Shown here: in pieces, positions 35,121 to 44,314 of the stretch
Position numbering within the stretch: the stretch's first letter is position 1
How the letters are laid out: each line of letters starts with the position of its first letter
DNA from: SAR86 cluster bacterium SAR86B
GTDB taxonomy: Bacteria; Pseudomonadota; Gammaproteobacteria; Magnimaribacterales; D2472
Length of the DNA: 64,000 bases
Assembly: GCA_905181955.1 (NCBI GenBank)
Contig: CAJJAC010000001.1
Coordinates: 62,001 to 126,000, forward strand
Reading direction: 5' to 3'
Made by a program: the position numbers and the translations under genes
The notes under the pieces: model-generated
Databases searched by the model: none
Seen by the model: the letters and a program-made list of their open reading frames with translations, nothing else
What the model was told of the DNA's origin: nothing

Positions 35121-36037
35121 AAAAGCTCCTCTAATCTTGAATTAAAATTTTCTGCTGATGTGTTTAGAATATCAGACAAGCCATTAGATCTACCAATTCC
35201 TTGAAGAACTTTACCGGGGCCACACTCAATAACTATTGAGTTAGTTGTTTTAACTTTTTTCATAATATCCATCCATTTAACTGAACCTGTTAGTTGATTA
35301 ATTAAATTCTCTTTAATCATCTCTTCGCTATCTGAAACTTCACCAGAAAAGTTTTGGAGTATATTTGTATTAGGCATACATATAGATATTTTATTTAAAT
35401 AGTTATTAAATTCCTCTGCTGGCTTTTGCATTAACATGCAATGAGATGCAGCACTTACATTTAACAATATAGCTCTTTTAGCACCAGCTTCCTTAGCTAA
35501 ATTACATACGTTTGTTACTGCATCTACTGTTCCTGCTATAACTATTTGTATGGGTGAATTTAAGTTAGCGCATGAAACAGTTGAATTATTAAGATTTTGC
35601 TCATTTGTACATAAACCCTCAAGAATTGATTTTTCTAAACCCATAATTGCTGCCATAGAACCCTTCGATGCAGACTCCATTAAAATACCTCTTCTTCTTA
35701 CTAATTCTAGGGTTTCAAAAAAATCAATCGAATTTGAAGCCACAAGTGCTGAATATTCACCAAGAGAGTGACCAGACATTAGTATTGGATTTAGGTTAGT
35801 AGTATTTTTAAAATTTAAAAAATGCAAATATGAAATGAGCAATATTGCAGGTTGAGTAAAAGATGATTGGTTTAGAAGATTATTGGGATCTTCATTTATT
35901 AACTCAATAAAGTTAATACTTAATAAATCAGAAGATTTAGTAACTATGTCTTTATAGTTTAGTAATAGGTCGGGAGTCAGCATCCCTATATGTTGAGAAC
36001 CCTGCCCTGGAAATATTAAACTAATTTCCTTAGGCAT
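35117..36037 (-). CDS. fabD: Malonyl-CoA:ACP transacylase
   Basis: 306 residues. FPGQGSQHIGM at the N-terminus, active Ser in SGHSLGEYSALVAS, catalytic His in VSAASHCMLM and ECGPGKVLQG near the end. Loads malonate onto ACP. It follows rpmF with only 3 bases between; plsX and fabH, which normally sit there, are absent. Confidence 0.96.
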   Translation of the reverse strand: MPKEISLIFPGQGSQHIGMLTPDLLLNYKDIVTKSSDLLSINFIELINEDPNNLLNQSSFTQPAILLISYLHFLNFKNTTNLNPILMSGHSLGEYSALVASNSIDFFETLELVRRRGILMESASKGSMAAIMGLEKSILEGLCTNEQNLNNSTVSCANLNSPIQIVIAGTVDAVTNVCNLAKEAGAKRAILLNVSAASHCMLMQKPAEEFNNYLNKISICMPNTNILQNFSGEVSDSEEMIKENLINQLTGSVKWMDIMKKVKTTNSIVIECGPGKVLQGIGRSNGLSDILNTSAENFNSRLEELL

Positions 36038-36040
36038 AAA

Positions 36041-36250
36041 TTACTCCTCGATTTTGTCTTCGTCTTCCTTAATAGGTTTTCTGAGATCTTTAACTAATCT
36101 TCCTTTGTAAAAGCCATCAGCTGTCATCTGATGACGAACATGTCTTTCACCTGTAACTTGATCAGTTGATAGAGTAGATGCAGTAAGAGAGTCATGAGAA
36201 CGTCTCATACCTCTTCTGGATCTAGTAACCTTACTTTTTTGAACTGCCAT
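36041..36250 (-). CDS. rpmF: 50S ribosomal protein L32
   Basis: 69 residues with the L32 N-terminus [20 protein letters not shown]. The four zinc cysteines found in some L32 are absent, as in E. coli. An acidic tail ([12 protein letters not shown]) makes it about 12 residues longer than E. coli L32. yceD, normally just upstream, is missing. Confidence 0.96.
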   Translation of the reverse strand: MAVQKSKVTRSRRGMRRSHDSLTASTLSTDQVTGERHVRHQMTADGFYKGRLVKDLRKPIKEDEDKIEE

Positions 36251-36281
36251 CTTATACCCTTAAAAAAAACGTATCCTAACA

Positions 36282-36304
36282 AACTACAATCAATTTGTGT
36301 AGTT
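36282..36304. repeat. Small inverted repeat between rluC and rpmF
   Basis: AACTACA (36282-36288) and TGTAGTT (36298-36304) with a 9-base loop, between the rluC stop and the rpmF start on the minus strand. It could be the rluC terminator or an rpmF control site; no U-tract follows directly. Confidence 0.3.
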
Positions 36305-36309
36305 ATATA

Positions 36310-37230
36310 TTAATTTAAATAATCAATTAATTCAGCAAAAGAATCTTCAAAAGGAGCTTCAACTTTTATTAAGTTGTTCTCTTCATCTTTAAATTCTATT
36401 AATTTTGCATGCAAAGCCATTGATTTAATTCCTGATAATGCAATAAATTTATTAAAATCAGAATCTCCATACTTAATATCATTAGCAACGTTATGGTTTA
36501 AAGATTCTGCCTGAACTCTGATTTGATGAGTTCTACCTGAATAAATATCAATTTCTACTAGTGTTGATTTTTTCAGTTTTTTTATAGGTCTAAATAAAGA
36601 ACTGGCATATTTGCCCTCTTCGCTATCAATGTTTACTTTATGATCTGTGGAGGATTTTATTGTATTAATATTATTATCTATAAATAGATCTTTTTTGAAG
36701 CTGCCCTTAAGGATTGCTATATAGGTTTTTTTTAGATCTTTATCCCTAAGCGCAAGATTTTTATTAAAAAATCTAAGTGCAGTTTTGTTTTTAGCAAAAA
36801 CTAGACATCCAGAAGTCTCTTTATCCAACCTATGGCATAAGTCTATAGTTTCACTATAAAAGGACCTTAATATGTCTATAGCTCCAATAGTATTGCCTGA
36901 ACCGCTATGAACTGGTGTTCCTGTTGGTTTGTTTAAGACTATGTAGTTTAGATCTTCAAATAAAACTCGCTGTTTAAATCTATCTTGTAATTTGTTTGAA
37001 ATTGGCCTTTTGGGCTGATTTTCGTTATTTAAATAAGGTGGGATTCTTATAATATCTCCCTCTTTTACCTTATAAAGGGGCTTCGTACGACCTGAGTTAA
37101 CTCTTACTTCGCCTTTTCTAATCATGCTGTAAACTTTAGACCTAGGTAATTCTTTGTACGTAGACATAAGAAGGTTGTCTAAACGTCTTTTAGCATTATC
37201 TTTATCTACAGTTAAATTTTTGACACTCAT
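36310..37230 (-). CDS. rluC: 23S rRNA pseudouridine synthase RluC
   Basis: 306 residues: S4 RNA-binding domain (about 13-70, RLDNLLMSTYKELPRSKVYSMIRKGEV region) followed by the RluA-type catalytic domain with Asp136 in HRLDKETSGCLVFAK and SGRTHQIRVQAESL. Position divergent from rne, as in E. coli, supports RluC rather than RluD. Confidence 0.92.
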   Translation of the reverse strand: MSVKNLTVDKDNAKRRLDNLLMSTYKELPRSKVYSMIRKGEVRVNSGRTKPLYKVKEGDIIRIPPYLNNENQPKRPISNKLQDRFKQRVLFEDLNYIVLNKPTGTPVHSGSGNTIGAIDILRSFYSETIDLCHRLDKETSGCLVFAKNKTALRFFNKNLALRDKDLKKTYIAILKGSFKKDLFIDNNINTIKSSTDHKVNIDSEEGKYASSLFRPIKKLKKSTLVEIDIYSGRTHQIRVQAESLNHNVANDIKYGDSDFNKFIALSGIKSMALHAKLIEFKDEENNLIKVEAPFEDSFAELIDYLN

Positions 37231-37337
37231 AGGCGAAGTCTATAGGATAGGGTTATTAAAGACGAACTTTAAAACTATTATATTAGTTTAAGTAATAATT
37301 AAAAAGAAAGACTAAGTAAAAACAGATCTTGCCTAAG

Positions 37338-37431
37338 CCCATTAAATGGGTGGATTTAATAAGCAGCATAGTAAGACTTATTAAAAGATATCTTCAGCAT
37401 ACTGACGCTGGTCTTTCCCATACAAGGGAAA
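37338..37431 (+). promoter_or_regulatory. rne leader with two hairpins
   Basis: Two small stems lie in the 204-bp leader: CCCAT/ATGGG at 37338-37350, and TTTCCC/GGGAAA at 37414-37431, which ends three bases before the rne ATG and contains the only Shine-Dalgarno-like purines (AAGGGAA). Folding would hide the ribosome site. RNase E autoregulates through its leader in E. coli (rne5 element); whether this is homologous is unknown. Confidence 0.4.
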
Positions 37432-37434
37432 AAA

Positions 37435-39570
37435 ATGAAAAGAATATTAATAAACTCATCCTACGGGAATGAATTACGCGTGGCTTTAGTTGATGGAGCT
37501 AAGTTATATGATCTTGATACCGAGCTAAGCGACAAAACGCTTCTTAAAGGAAGTATATTTAAAGCAACTGTATCTAGAGTTGAATCAAGTTTAGATGCTG
37601 CATTTGTTAACTTTGGCTCTGAAAGGCATGGTTTTTTACCATTAAAAGATTTATCAAGTGAATTCTATGAAAAGAATAAAGAAGGAAAACGCGTTTGTAT
37701 CCTTAAGGAGCAACAGGAAATAATCGTTCAGGTAACTAAAGAAGAACGTGGAACCAAAGGAGCAGCTCTAACAACTCAGATAGCTTTAGCTGGTCGTTTT
37801 CTGGTTTTAATACCAAACTCAGACAGAGCTGGTGGAATTTCTCGAAGAATTAGTGGTGAAGAGAGAGATGAAATTAAAGAAGCGCTAAAAAGCTTATCTA
37901 TTCCTGAAGGAATGGGAGCAATTGTAAGAACTGCTGGACTAGGAAGAAGTTCTGAAGAATTAAGTTTAGATTTAGCTTACTTACTAGCATTGTGGGGTCA
38001 AATTGATCAAACAACATCCGAGGCTCCGAGTCCAAGTTTAATCTATAGAGATGATAAGTTAATTGTGAGAGTTGTAAAAGATTACTTTAGAGATGATATT
38101 GAAGAAATACTTATTGATGATCAAGCGACTTACGACGAAGCAAAACAGTTTATAAATGCAGTAATTCCAGATCATGCTGATAAAGTTAAATATTATGATG
38201 AAGAGATTCCTTTGTTTAATAGATATCAAATTGAATCCCAGATAGAACTAGCATTTCAAAGAGAAATATCACTTCCTTCAGGTGGATCCATAGTAATTGA
38301 TCCAACAGAAGCAATGACTGCGGTTGATGTTAACTCAGCTAGATCAACCAAAGGAAAGGACATTGAAGATACCGCTTTTCAAACTAATCTTGAAGCAGCT
38401 AAAGAGGTTGCTAGACAGCTTCGCTTAAGAGATGTTGGTGGTCTTATTGTTATTGATTTTATAGATATGAGTGAAACATCTAATCAAGAGAAGGTAGAAA
38501 ATGCATTTAGAAAAGCAGTATATGGAGATAGAGCAAGAGTTCAGATATCTGGAATATCAAAATTTGGATTATTAGAGATATCTAGACAAAGATTAAGGCC
38601 TTCATTGAATGAAACTTATGATATTGAACATGTTCTAGTTAGAGGACCAAGATCTTTAGGGCAATCAATATTGAGAATAATATCTGAAGATTCTATTAAA
38701 GAAAATACTGCGGAAATTCACGCATTTGTTCCTTCAGATGTTGCTAGTTATTTGTTAAATGAAAAAAGAAATGAATTAATGAGAATTGAGAACGCTTCTA
38801 ATACAAAAATTTGGGTTATCGCAGATCCATATAAACCCAGACCTCAATATAAAGTTTTAAGAATTAAAGCATCAGATGTTACGCCTATGGATTCATATAA
38901 TATGACTCCAGATAGCCCTACCCCGACTATGGATTGGAGAGATGATAAAAACCAGTCTAAAGTTATGAAACCTTTGGTCAATGCAATAACGCCTCCAAAA
39001 ATGCCAAAAAAAGCCGGACCAGGTTTAATGCAGACTATAAAAAAAGCTATAGGGATGAATACAAAAGAAGAAGTTAAGAAAAAACCAGCTACACGTAAAC
39101 CACAAAATAGAAATAACCAACAACGCAAAAGGCCGCAAAATAGAAATCAGCCTGTAAAAAAACCGGTTAACAGCAATAACCCGCAGCAAAATAAGCAACA
39201 GCAAAATAAGCCACAGCAAAATAAGCCGCAGCAAAATAAGAATCCTAATAATGCTCAAGCCAATAAAGCTGATCCAAAAGAGAATAAGCCAATGCAGAAA
39301 AAGGTTGAATCTACTCCAAATGTATCAAAGGCTGATAACAAGAAAGTTATTCAAAAAGATCAAGCAATAAAATCTGAATCTAAAAAAGTTACACCTAAGA
39401 CTCAGGACGAGATGCCGAAACAAAAACCAGTTAACGATACTAAAAAATCAGAGGCTGTAGAAACTAAAGTCAAACCCAAAGCAAGTGGTTTGAAGCCTAT
39501 AGAATCGAAACCTAAGAAGAAAGCTGCAGTTCCAACTAGAGCTGCAAATGATCCTCGATATAAGAGTTAA
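37435..39570 (+). CDS. rne: Ribonuclease E with shortened C-terminal scaffold
   Basis: 711 residues. The catalytic half (1 to about 480) has the S1 domain (LLKGSIFKATVSRVESSLDAAF), the DNase I-like active site with Asp298 in TAVDVNSARS and the second Asp in VIDFIDM, and SYLLNEKRNE. The zinc-link CPRCxG expected near residue 400 is replaced by LVRGPRSLG, with no cysteine. From about 500 the tail is a low-complexity Lys/Gln/Asn/Pro region with four PQQNK-type repeats, a short equivalent of the degradosome scaffold. The 3' end overlaps convergent nudC by 35 bases. Confidence 0.93.
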   Translation: MKRILINSSYGNELRVALVDGAKLYDLDTELSDKTLLKGSIFKATVSRVESSLDAAFVNFGSERHGFLPLKDLSSEFYEKNKEGKRVCILKEQQEIIVQVTKEERGTKGAALTTQIALAGRFLVLIPNSDRAGGISRRISGEERDEIKEALKSLSIPEGMGAIVRTAGLGRSSEELSLDLAYLLALWGQIDQTTSEAPSPSLIYRDDKLIVRVVKDYFRDDIEEILIDDQATYDEAKQFINAVIPDHADKVKYYDEEIPLFNRYQIESQIELAFQREISLPSGGSIVIDPTEAMTAVDVNSARSTKGKDIEDTAFQTNLEAAKEVARQLRLRDVGGLIVIDFIDMSETSNQEKVENAFRKAVYGDRARVQISGISKFGLLEISRQRLRPSLNETYDIEHVLVRGPRSLGQSILRIISEDSIKENTAEIHAFVPSDVASYLLNEKRNELMRIENASNTKIWVIADPYKPRPQYKVLRIKASDVTPMDSYNMTPDSPTPTMDWRDDKNQSKVMKPLVNAITPPKMPKKAGPGLMQTIKKAIGMNTKEEVKKKPATRKPQNRNNQQRKRPQNRNQPVKKPVNSNNPQQNKQQQNKPQQNKPQQNKNPNNAQANKADPKENKPMQKKVESTPNVSKADNKKVIQKDQAIKSESKKVTPKTQDEMPKQKPVNDTKKSEAVETKVKPKASGLKPIESKPKKKAAVPTRAANDPRYKS
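39181..39240 (+). repeat. Four 15-bp tandem repeats inside rne
   Basis: Four consecutive 15-base units of the pattern CCnCAGCAAAATAAG (second unit CAACAGCAAAATAAG) encode PQQNK repeats in the RNase E tail. Near-identical units suggest recent slippage expansion. Confidence 0.9.
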
Positions 39571-40357
39571 TTAGCTTTCCAGCTATTGAAGTTGGCGGTG
39601 GTATATTTGGCAAATTATTGATGTCAAACCAATCCGCCTCTTCAATCTCCTCACCATCAGGCTCGGGATTTCCAGTTAAGCATTCACAATAATAACCAAG
39701 CATTAGTTGGCTTGGGAAAGGCCAGGATTGACTAGCAAAATATCTGATATTAGAGACTTCAATATTTACCTCTTCCTTAACTTCTCTAACTAAAGCTTCT
39801 TCAGCTGTTTCGCCGGCTTCAATAAATCCTGCTAATGCACTAAACATTCCTTCTGGAAAAAGCTTATTTCTAGCTAGAAGAATTTTATTACCATTTGTGA
39901 CAAGAGTTATTATGCAAGGTGAAATTGTTGGGTAAGTATAAGTATTGATACAAGAGCAATATAAGGCCTCTTCTTTAGACTCAAATATATTTTTATTTCC
40001 ACAATAAGAACAGTATCTGTTTGACACAAGCCAATGTAGAAGTTGTTTAGCTCTACTTACAAGCTGAAATTCATCAGATGATAACTGAGGAAGCATAAAA
40101 CGAAGGTCGATTTGATCTAGATCTAAATTAGAAATATTTTTAGTGCCTATGTCTTTTAATTGAATCGCGTATATACACTTACCGTCTTTAATACCAATAC
40201 CAATTCTGTATTTTTCATAGTTACTGTCTAAATATAATGATTTTGGATCAAATAAATAAGATTTAGTAAGATTATCGTATAAAATTGCATCACCATTAAA
40301 AAGAATGAAAGAGTTCTCCTTCAAGTTATCGAATTCTATAAATCTTTTTAAGAGCAT
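39536..40357 (-). CDS. nudC: NADH pyrophosphatase / NAD-cap hydrolase NudC
   Basis: 273 residues: N-terminal domain, zinc ribbon (YCSYCGNKN ... YCSCINTYTYPTISP), Nudix box GFIEAGETAEEALVREVKEEV and the NudC-specific SQSWPFPSQLMLGY. It removes NAD caps from RNA 5' ends and cleaves NADH. In the Nudix box the usual Gly after REVKEE is Asn, a mild deviation. Divergent from nhaB by 25 bases and convergent overlapping rne. Confidence 0.92.
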   Translation of the reverse strand: MLLKRFIEFDNLKENSFILFNGDAILYDNLTKSYLFDPKSLYLDSNYEKYRIGIGIKDGKCIYAIQLKDIGTKNISNLDLDQIDLRFMLPQLSSDEFQLVSRAKQLLHWLVSNRYCSYCGNKNIFESKEEALYCSCINTYTYPTISPCIITLVTNGNKILLARNKLFPEGMFSALAGFIEAGETAEEALVREVKEEVNIEVSNIRYFASQSWPFPSQLMLGYYCECLTGNPEPDGEEIEEADWFDINNLPNIPPPTSIAGKLINSYIEDHLQL

Positions 40358-40382
40358 ATAATAATAAGTGGAGTTAATTTAG

Positions 40383-41900
40383 ATGAATATGTTTAAGATT
40401 TTATCAAAGATGTTTCTGGGTAGTTCACCAATTTGGTACAAGTCTACCATATTAATTTTTTTAGCATTAAACCCGATAATCCTACTATCATTAAATAGCT
40501 TAGGTATGAATGGATCATTTATAGTTGGCTGGTTATTTTTATTAGAATTCATTTTTACATTAGCATTAGCTCTAAAATGCTACCCTCTTCAGCCTGGTGG
40601 ATTATTAGCAATACAAGCTATTGCTTTAGGTCTTACAACAACTGAATCTGTTTTTAATGAGATAAGTAATAATCTTGAAGTCATACTGTTATTAATATTT
40701 ATGGTTGCGGGTATTTTCTTTATGAAAAATCTAATGCTTATGATTTTTACAAAGTTATTAATTAAGGTTAAATCTAAAATAACTCTGTCATTCTTTTTTC
40801 TTTTTTCTGCTGCTTTTTTATCAGCATTTCTTGATGCCTTAACAGTTACAGCTGTTCTTATTAGTGTAGCTATTGGTTTTTATAGAATATTTCATACAGT
40901 AAGATCCAACAAAGCATTTACTGATAAAGATCATGACTTTCATTCAGATGAAAATCTACCTATAGAAGCTCAAGCTGAGTTAAATGAATTTAAGGGTTTT
41001 TTAAGAGATCTAATAATGCATGGAGCAGTTGGTACAGCCCTAGGTGGTGTTTGCACTATAGTCGGTGAACCTCAAAATCTTTTAATAGCAGGAGTGGTTG
41101 GTTGGAATTTTATAGAATTTTTTATAGCCATGGCACCGGTAACAATGCCAGTATTATTTGCAGGTATTCTAACCTGCCTAGTTATTGAAAGGTTTAAGCT
41201 TGCTGGCTTTGGTCATCAATTGCCTGAAAATATTAGAGTCATTTTTAATGACTATGATTTGTATGAAACTTCCCAACAAACAGATACACAAAAAGCTGAG
41301 CTTTACATTGAATTTATAGTTTTATTATTTTTGATTTTTGCATTAGCTTTGCACCTTGCAGCGGTTGGAGTTATCGGTTTAGCTGTAATTATTCTTTTAA
41401 CATCATTTAAAGGGATAACTGATGAGCATAAACTTGGACCAGCTTTTCATGAGGCTTTACCTTTTACAGCTCTGCTTGGAGTATTCTTTGCCATAGTAAG
41501 CGTTATTCATGATCAGCATTTATTTACGCCTGTTATGTATTATGTCTTAGAGCAAGATCCAGCTATACAGCCTTCAGTTTTCTTTATGGCTAATGGTATC
41601 TTGTCAGCGATAAGCGATAATGTATTTGTTGCTACCATATACATAAATGAAATAAATCAGGCATATTTAGCAAATACTATTAACCGCGAACAATTTGAAG
41701 CATTAGCAGTTGCCGTTAATACAGGAACTAATATACCTAGTATCGCCACACCTAATGGCCAGGCAGCTTTCTTATTTCTCTTAACATCATCTTTAGCGCC
41801 TCTGATTAAACTGTCTTATATTAAAATGGTTAAGATGGCTTTACCTTATACAATCGTTCTTACAATAGTTGGTCTATACTCAATCACCTACTTTATATAA
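40383..41900 (+). CDS. nhaB: Na+/H+ antiporter NhaB
   Basis: 505 residues with about 12 hydrophobic helices. NhaB family landmarks include [18 protein letters not shown] near the N-terminus, [38 protein letters not shown], and the late [14 protein letters not shown] and [20 protein letters not shown]. Exports sodium in exchange for protons, consistent with a marine cell using sodium-coupled uptake. Two bases before dusA. Confidence 0.93.
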   Translation: MNMFKILSKMFLGSSPIWYKSTILIFLALNPIILLSLNSLGMNGSFIVGWLFLLEFIFTLALALKCYPLQPGGLLAIQAIALGLTTTESVFNEISNNLEVILLLIFMVAGIFFMKNLMLMIFTKLLIKVKSKITLSFFFLFSAAFLSAFLDALTVTAVLISVAIGFYRIFHTVRSNKAFTDKDHDFHSDENLPIEAQAELNEFKGFLRDLIMHGAVGTALGGVCTIVGEPQNLLIAGVVGWNFIEFFIAMAPVTMPVLFAGILTCLVIERFKLAGFGHQLPENIRVIFNDYDLYETSQQTDTQKAELYIEFIVLLFLIFALALHLAAVGVIGLAVIILLTSFKGITDEHKLGPAFHEALPFTALLGVFFAIVSVIHDQHLFTPVMYYVLEQDPAIQPSVFFMANGILSAISDNVFVATIYINEINQAYLANTINREQFEALAVAVNTGTNIPSIATPNGQAAFLFLLTSSLAPLIKLSYIKMVKMALPYTIVLTIVGLYSITYFI

Positions 41901-41902
41901 AG

Positions 41903-42859
41903 ATGGACTCTCATAAGATTTGTGTAGCTCCAATGATGCAATATACAGATATGCATGATAGATTTTTATTAAGGTTAATTTCTAAAAATATATTTCTTTA
42001 TACTGAAATGATTTCTACTGGTTCAATTATCTTTGGTAATTGCCTTAATCAATTTGATTTTAATAACGAAGAACACCCAGTTGGAGTTCAGCTTGGTGGT
42101 TCCAATCCAAAGCACTTAGCTGAGTGTGCCAAGGTTGCTGAAAAATATGGATATGATGAAATCAATTTAAATGTAGGATGTCCATCTGAAAGAGTTCAGA
42201 AAGGTAGATTTGGCGCTTGCTTGATGCTTGAACCTGAACTTGTTGCTGAGTGCGTATCAGAAATGTCTAAAAGTGTTGATTTGCCAGTAACAGTGAAATG
42301 TAGGCTTGGTATTGATGATAGGGAAGATTATGAATTTTTAAGTAATTTTGTTGAGATAGTAAAGTCTGCTGGGGTTTCAACATTTATTGTGCATGCAAGA
42401 AATGGACTACTAAAAGGATTAAGTCCTCGACAGAATAGAAATATACCTCCTCTTAAGTATGATTATGTCTATAGACTTAAACAGGAAAATAAAGATTTAA
42501 ATATCATTATTAATGGAGGCATAAAAGACTTAACAGAATCTAAAAATCATTTAGAGAAAGTTGATGGGGTAATGATAGGAAGAGCTTCATACGATAATCC
42601 CTTTATGTTAGCTGATGTTGATGAACTCATTTTCAACGAAACTACAAATAGAAAAAATAAAGTTGAGATTCTTAACGAGTATTTAGATTATGTAACGGTA
42701 ATGCATTCAAAGGGTCATGATTTATCAAGAATGCTTAAACATCTATTTGGTCTTTCTAAAGGTGATACGCAGGCAAAAGCATTCAGAAGAAAAGTACACG
42801 AAACAATACTCGATGGGGATATAGTCAATTCAAGAAATGAACTTATTGCTCTAATTTAA
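41903..42859 (+). CDS. dusA: tRNA-dihydrouridine(20/20a) synthase DusA
   Basis: 318-residue FMN TIM barrel. VAPMMQYTDMHDRFLLRLIS, NLNVGCPSERVQKGRFGACLM (catalytic Cys in GAC), VTVKCRLGID, FIVHARNGLLKGLSPRQNR and GRASYDNPF are DusA signatures; the LKGLSP segment separates DusA from DusB/C. Overlaps convergent mlaA by four bases. Confidence 0.94.
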   Translation: MDSHKICVAPMMQYTDMHDRFLLRLISKNIFLYTEMISTGSIIFGNCLNQFDFNNEEHPVGVQLGGSNPKHLAECAKVAEKYGYDEINLNVGCPSERVQKGRFGACLMLEPELVAECVSEMSKSVDLPVTVKCRLGIDDREDYEFLSNFVEIVKSAGVSTFIVHARNGLLKGLSPRQNRNIPPLKYDYVYRLKQENKDLNIIINGGIKDLTESKNHLEKVDGVMIGRASYDNPFMLADVDELIFNETTNRKNKVEILNEYLDYVTVMHSKGHDLSRMLKHLFGLSKGDTQAKAFRRKVHETILDGDIVNSRNELIALI

Positions 42860-43566
42860 TCCTCTAGCAAGAAATCATCTAAATCTTCTAAAAAGTCATC
42901 TTCATCACTGAGCCCATCAGAAATCTCATAATCTCTGGATTGAATATAGGCATCCTTAACAAAGGTATATCTATCTCCTGTAATTAAGGCTTCAAAATCT
43001 AAATATCTTTCTCTTGTTTCTAAAGCATCTAGAGCAGTTAATGCTAACTTTACATCGGTATCAGTCATAGCAAATGTACCGGATAAAAATGATGATATTG
43101 GTCGGCTCATTAAATCTCTAACGTTGCTCGGGCCAATAATAGGCAGCATGATGTAAGGGCCACTAGGAACACCCCATACTCCAAGTGTTTGTCCAAAATC
43201 CTCGTCATGAATTTCCAATCCCATTTTGCTAGCAACATCGAAAAAACCAAATAAACCAATAGTAGAATTTATGGTAAACCTTCCAAAGTCCTGAAAAGCT
43301 AACTTTGGCTTTCCTTGTAATGCTTGATTAATAAATGTATCAATTTCAGCAAGATTTTTAAAAAATCTAGTAACCCTATTTTGAATAAATGGAGGTGTTA
43401 TATCGCCATAAATCTGAGCTGCTGGTTTAGCAAGCGTATTATCTAAAGCTTCATTTACCGCAAAGGTTATTTGATTAATATCTTCAAAAGGATCATTAAT
43501 CTCTTCAGTTAACGTATGGGTGCTAAAGGTCAGTAAAGATAAGGATATAAGTAAAAATTTATTCAT
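42856..43566 (-). CDS. mlaA: MlaA (VacJ)-family outer-membrane lipid asymmetry protein
   Basis: 236 residues. DPFEDINQITFAVNEALD, FFKNLAEIDTFINQALQGK, GRFTINSTIGLFGFFDVA and EDFGQTLGVWGVPSGPYIMLPIIGPSNVRD are the VacJ core. The signal (FLLISLSLLTFSTHT) has no lipobox cysteine, unlike E. coli MlaA, so this copy may be soluble or held by its ring helices alone. A Asp/Glu-rich tail follows. Overlaps apbC by 8 bases. Confidence 0.9.
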   Translation of the reverse strand: MNKFLLISLSLLTFSTHTLTEEINDPFEDINQITFAVNEALDNTLAKPAAQIYGDITPPFIQNRVTRFFKNLAEIDTFINQALQGKPKLAFQDFGRFTINSTIGLFGFFDVASKMGLEIHDEDFGQTLGVWGVPSGPYIMLPIIGPSNVRDLMSRPISSFLSGTFAMTDTDVKLALTALDALETRERYLDFEALITGDRYTFVKDAYIQSRDYEISDGLSDEDDFLEDLDDFLLED

Positions 43567-44251
43567 TAATAAGTTTTTCTAAAAATATTTTTAAATCAGC
43601 AGTTAAATTTAATGATTTATTTAATGACATATTATAAATGTTTTCATCAAAAGGTATTGATGTTATTTCTGGTATATCGGGTCCAAAATTTATCTCAGGG
43701 GTATTTTTAATAGGTAGTGTTGTATTTTTTATGTACCCAAGAATAGGTATATCTAATTTATTGAATGTACTAATTGATTTAAAAGTGTCACCTATAGCTA
43801 ATACATTTGGAGTAGATACGAGAATAACACCATCTAGAGGTATTTCAGAACAAACTGTTAAATAAGCATCACCAGTACCAGGAGGCATATCTATAAAAAG
43901 TATATCAAGATGGCCCCAATCAGTTGTTGTCATTAGCTGCTTTATAGCCCCACTAAGCATGGGTCCTCTCCATATAGCTGCTTTATCATCATCTATGATT
44001 GAACCCATGGAAGCTATCTCAATTCCATAAGATGTTAAGGGTTTAAAACACTTTTTAGAATTTTTAGAAATTATTTCAGGTTTACTATTTTCAATTTCAA
44101 ATAAAATATGTTGATTAGGACCATACACATCTGCATCTAAAATCCCTACTTTATAGTCTTTAGATAGAGATAATGCAGCTAAAGCTGTAATGGATGATTT
44201 ACCGACACCGCCTTTAGCAGAAGCTATGGCTATAATTTTTTTAATATTCAT
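43559..44251 (-). CDS. apbC: Mrp/ApbC-type P-loop ATPase lacking the CxxC
   Basis: 230 residues with deviant Walker A ASAKGGVGKSS, GILDADVYGPNQH, AAIWRGPMLSGAIKQLM and FIDMPPGTGDAYLT, diagnostic for the Mrp/Nbp35 iron-sulfur carrier family. The N-terminal DUF59 domain of E. coli Mrp is absent. The CPHC-type cluster-binding cysteines expected after GYIKN are also missing (KNTTLPIKNTPEINFG instead). Placement divergent from metG matches E. coli mrp. Cluster carriage is therefore doubtful. Confidence 0.88.
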   Translation of the reverse strand: MNIKKIIAIASAKGGVGKSSITALAALSLSKDYKVGILDADVYGPNQHILFEIENSKPEIISKNSKKCFKPLTSYGIEIASMGSIIDDDKAAIWRGPMLSGAIKQLMTTTDWGHLDILFIDMPPGTGDAYLTVCSEIPLDGVILVSTPNVLAIGDTFKSISTFNKLDIPILGYIKNTTLPIKNTPEINFGPDIPEITSIPFDENIYNMSLNKSLNLTADLKIFLEKLINE

Positions 44252-44276
44252 TCAATATTGTTTAATTGAATTGAAT

Positions 44277-44314
44277 TATAATATATATAAGCAAATCATT
44301 AACTAGATATAACA
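44277..44314 (+). promoter_or_regulatory. metG: metG promoter -10 and unusual start region
   Basis: A perfect TATAAT at 44277-44282 predicts transcription from about 44289. A 7-base inverted repeat ATTCAAT/ATTGAAT brackets the area just upstream. No Shine-Dalgarno is visible before the proposed ATT start codon at 44314. Confidence 0.5.

Noticed and set aside
39025-39258. Hydrophobic minus-strand ORF opposite rne
   Set aside because: It is the complement of the Gln/Lys/Asn-rich repeats; leucine runs are an antisense artefact.
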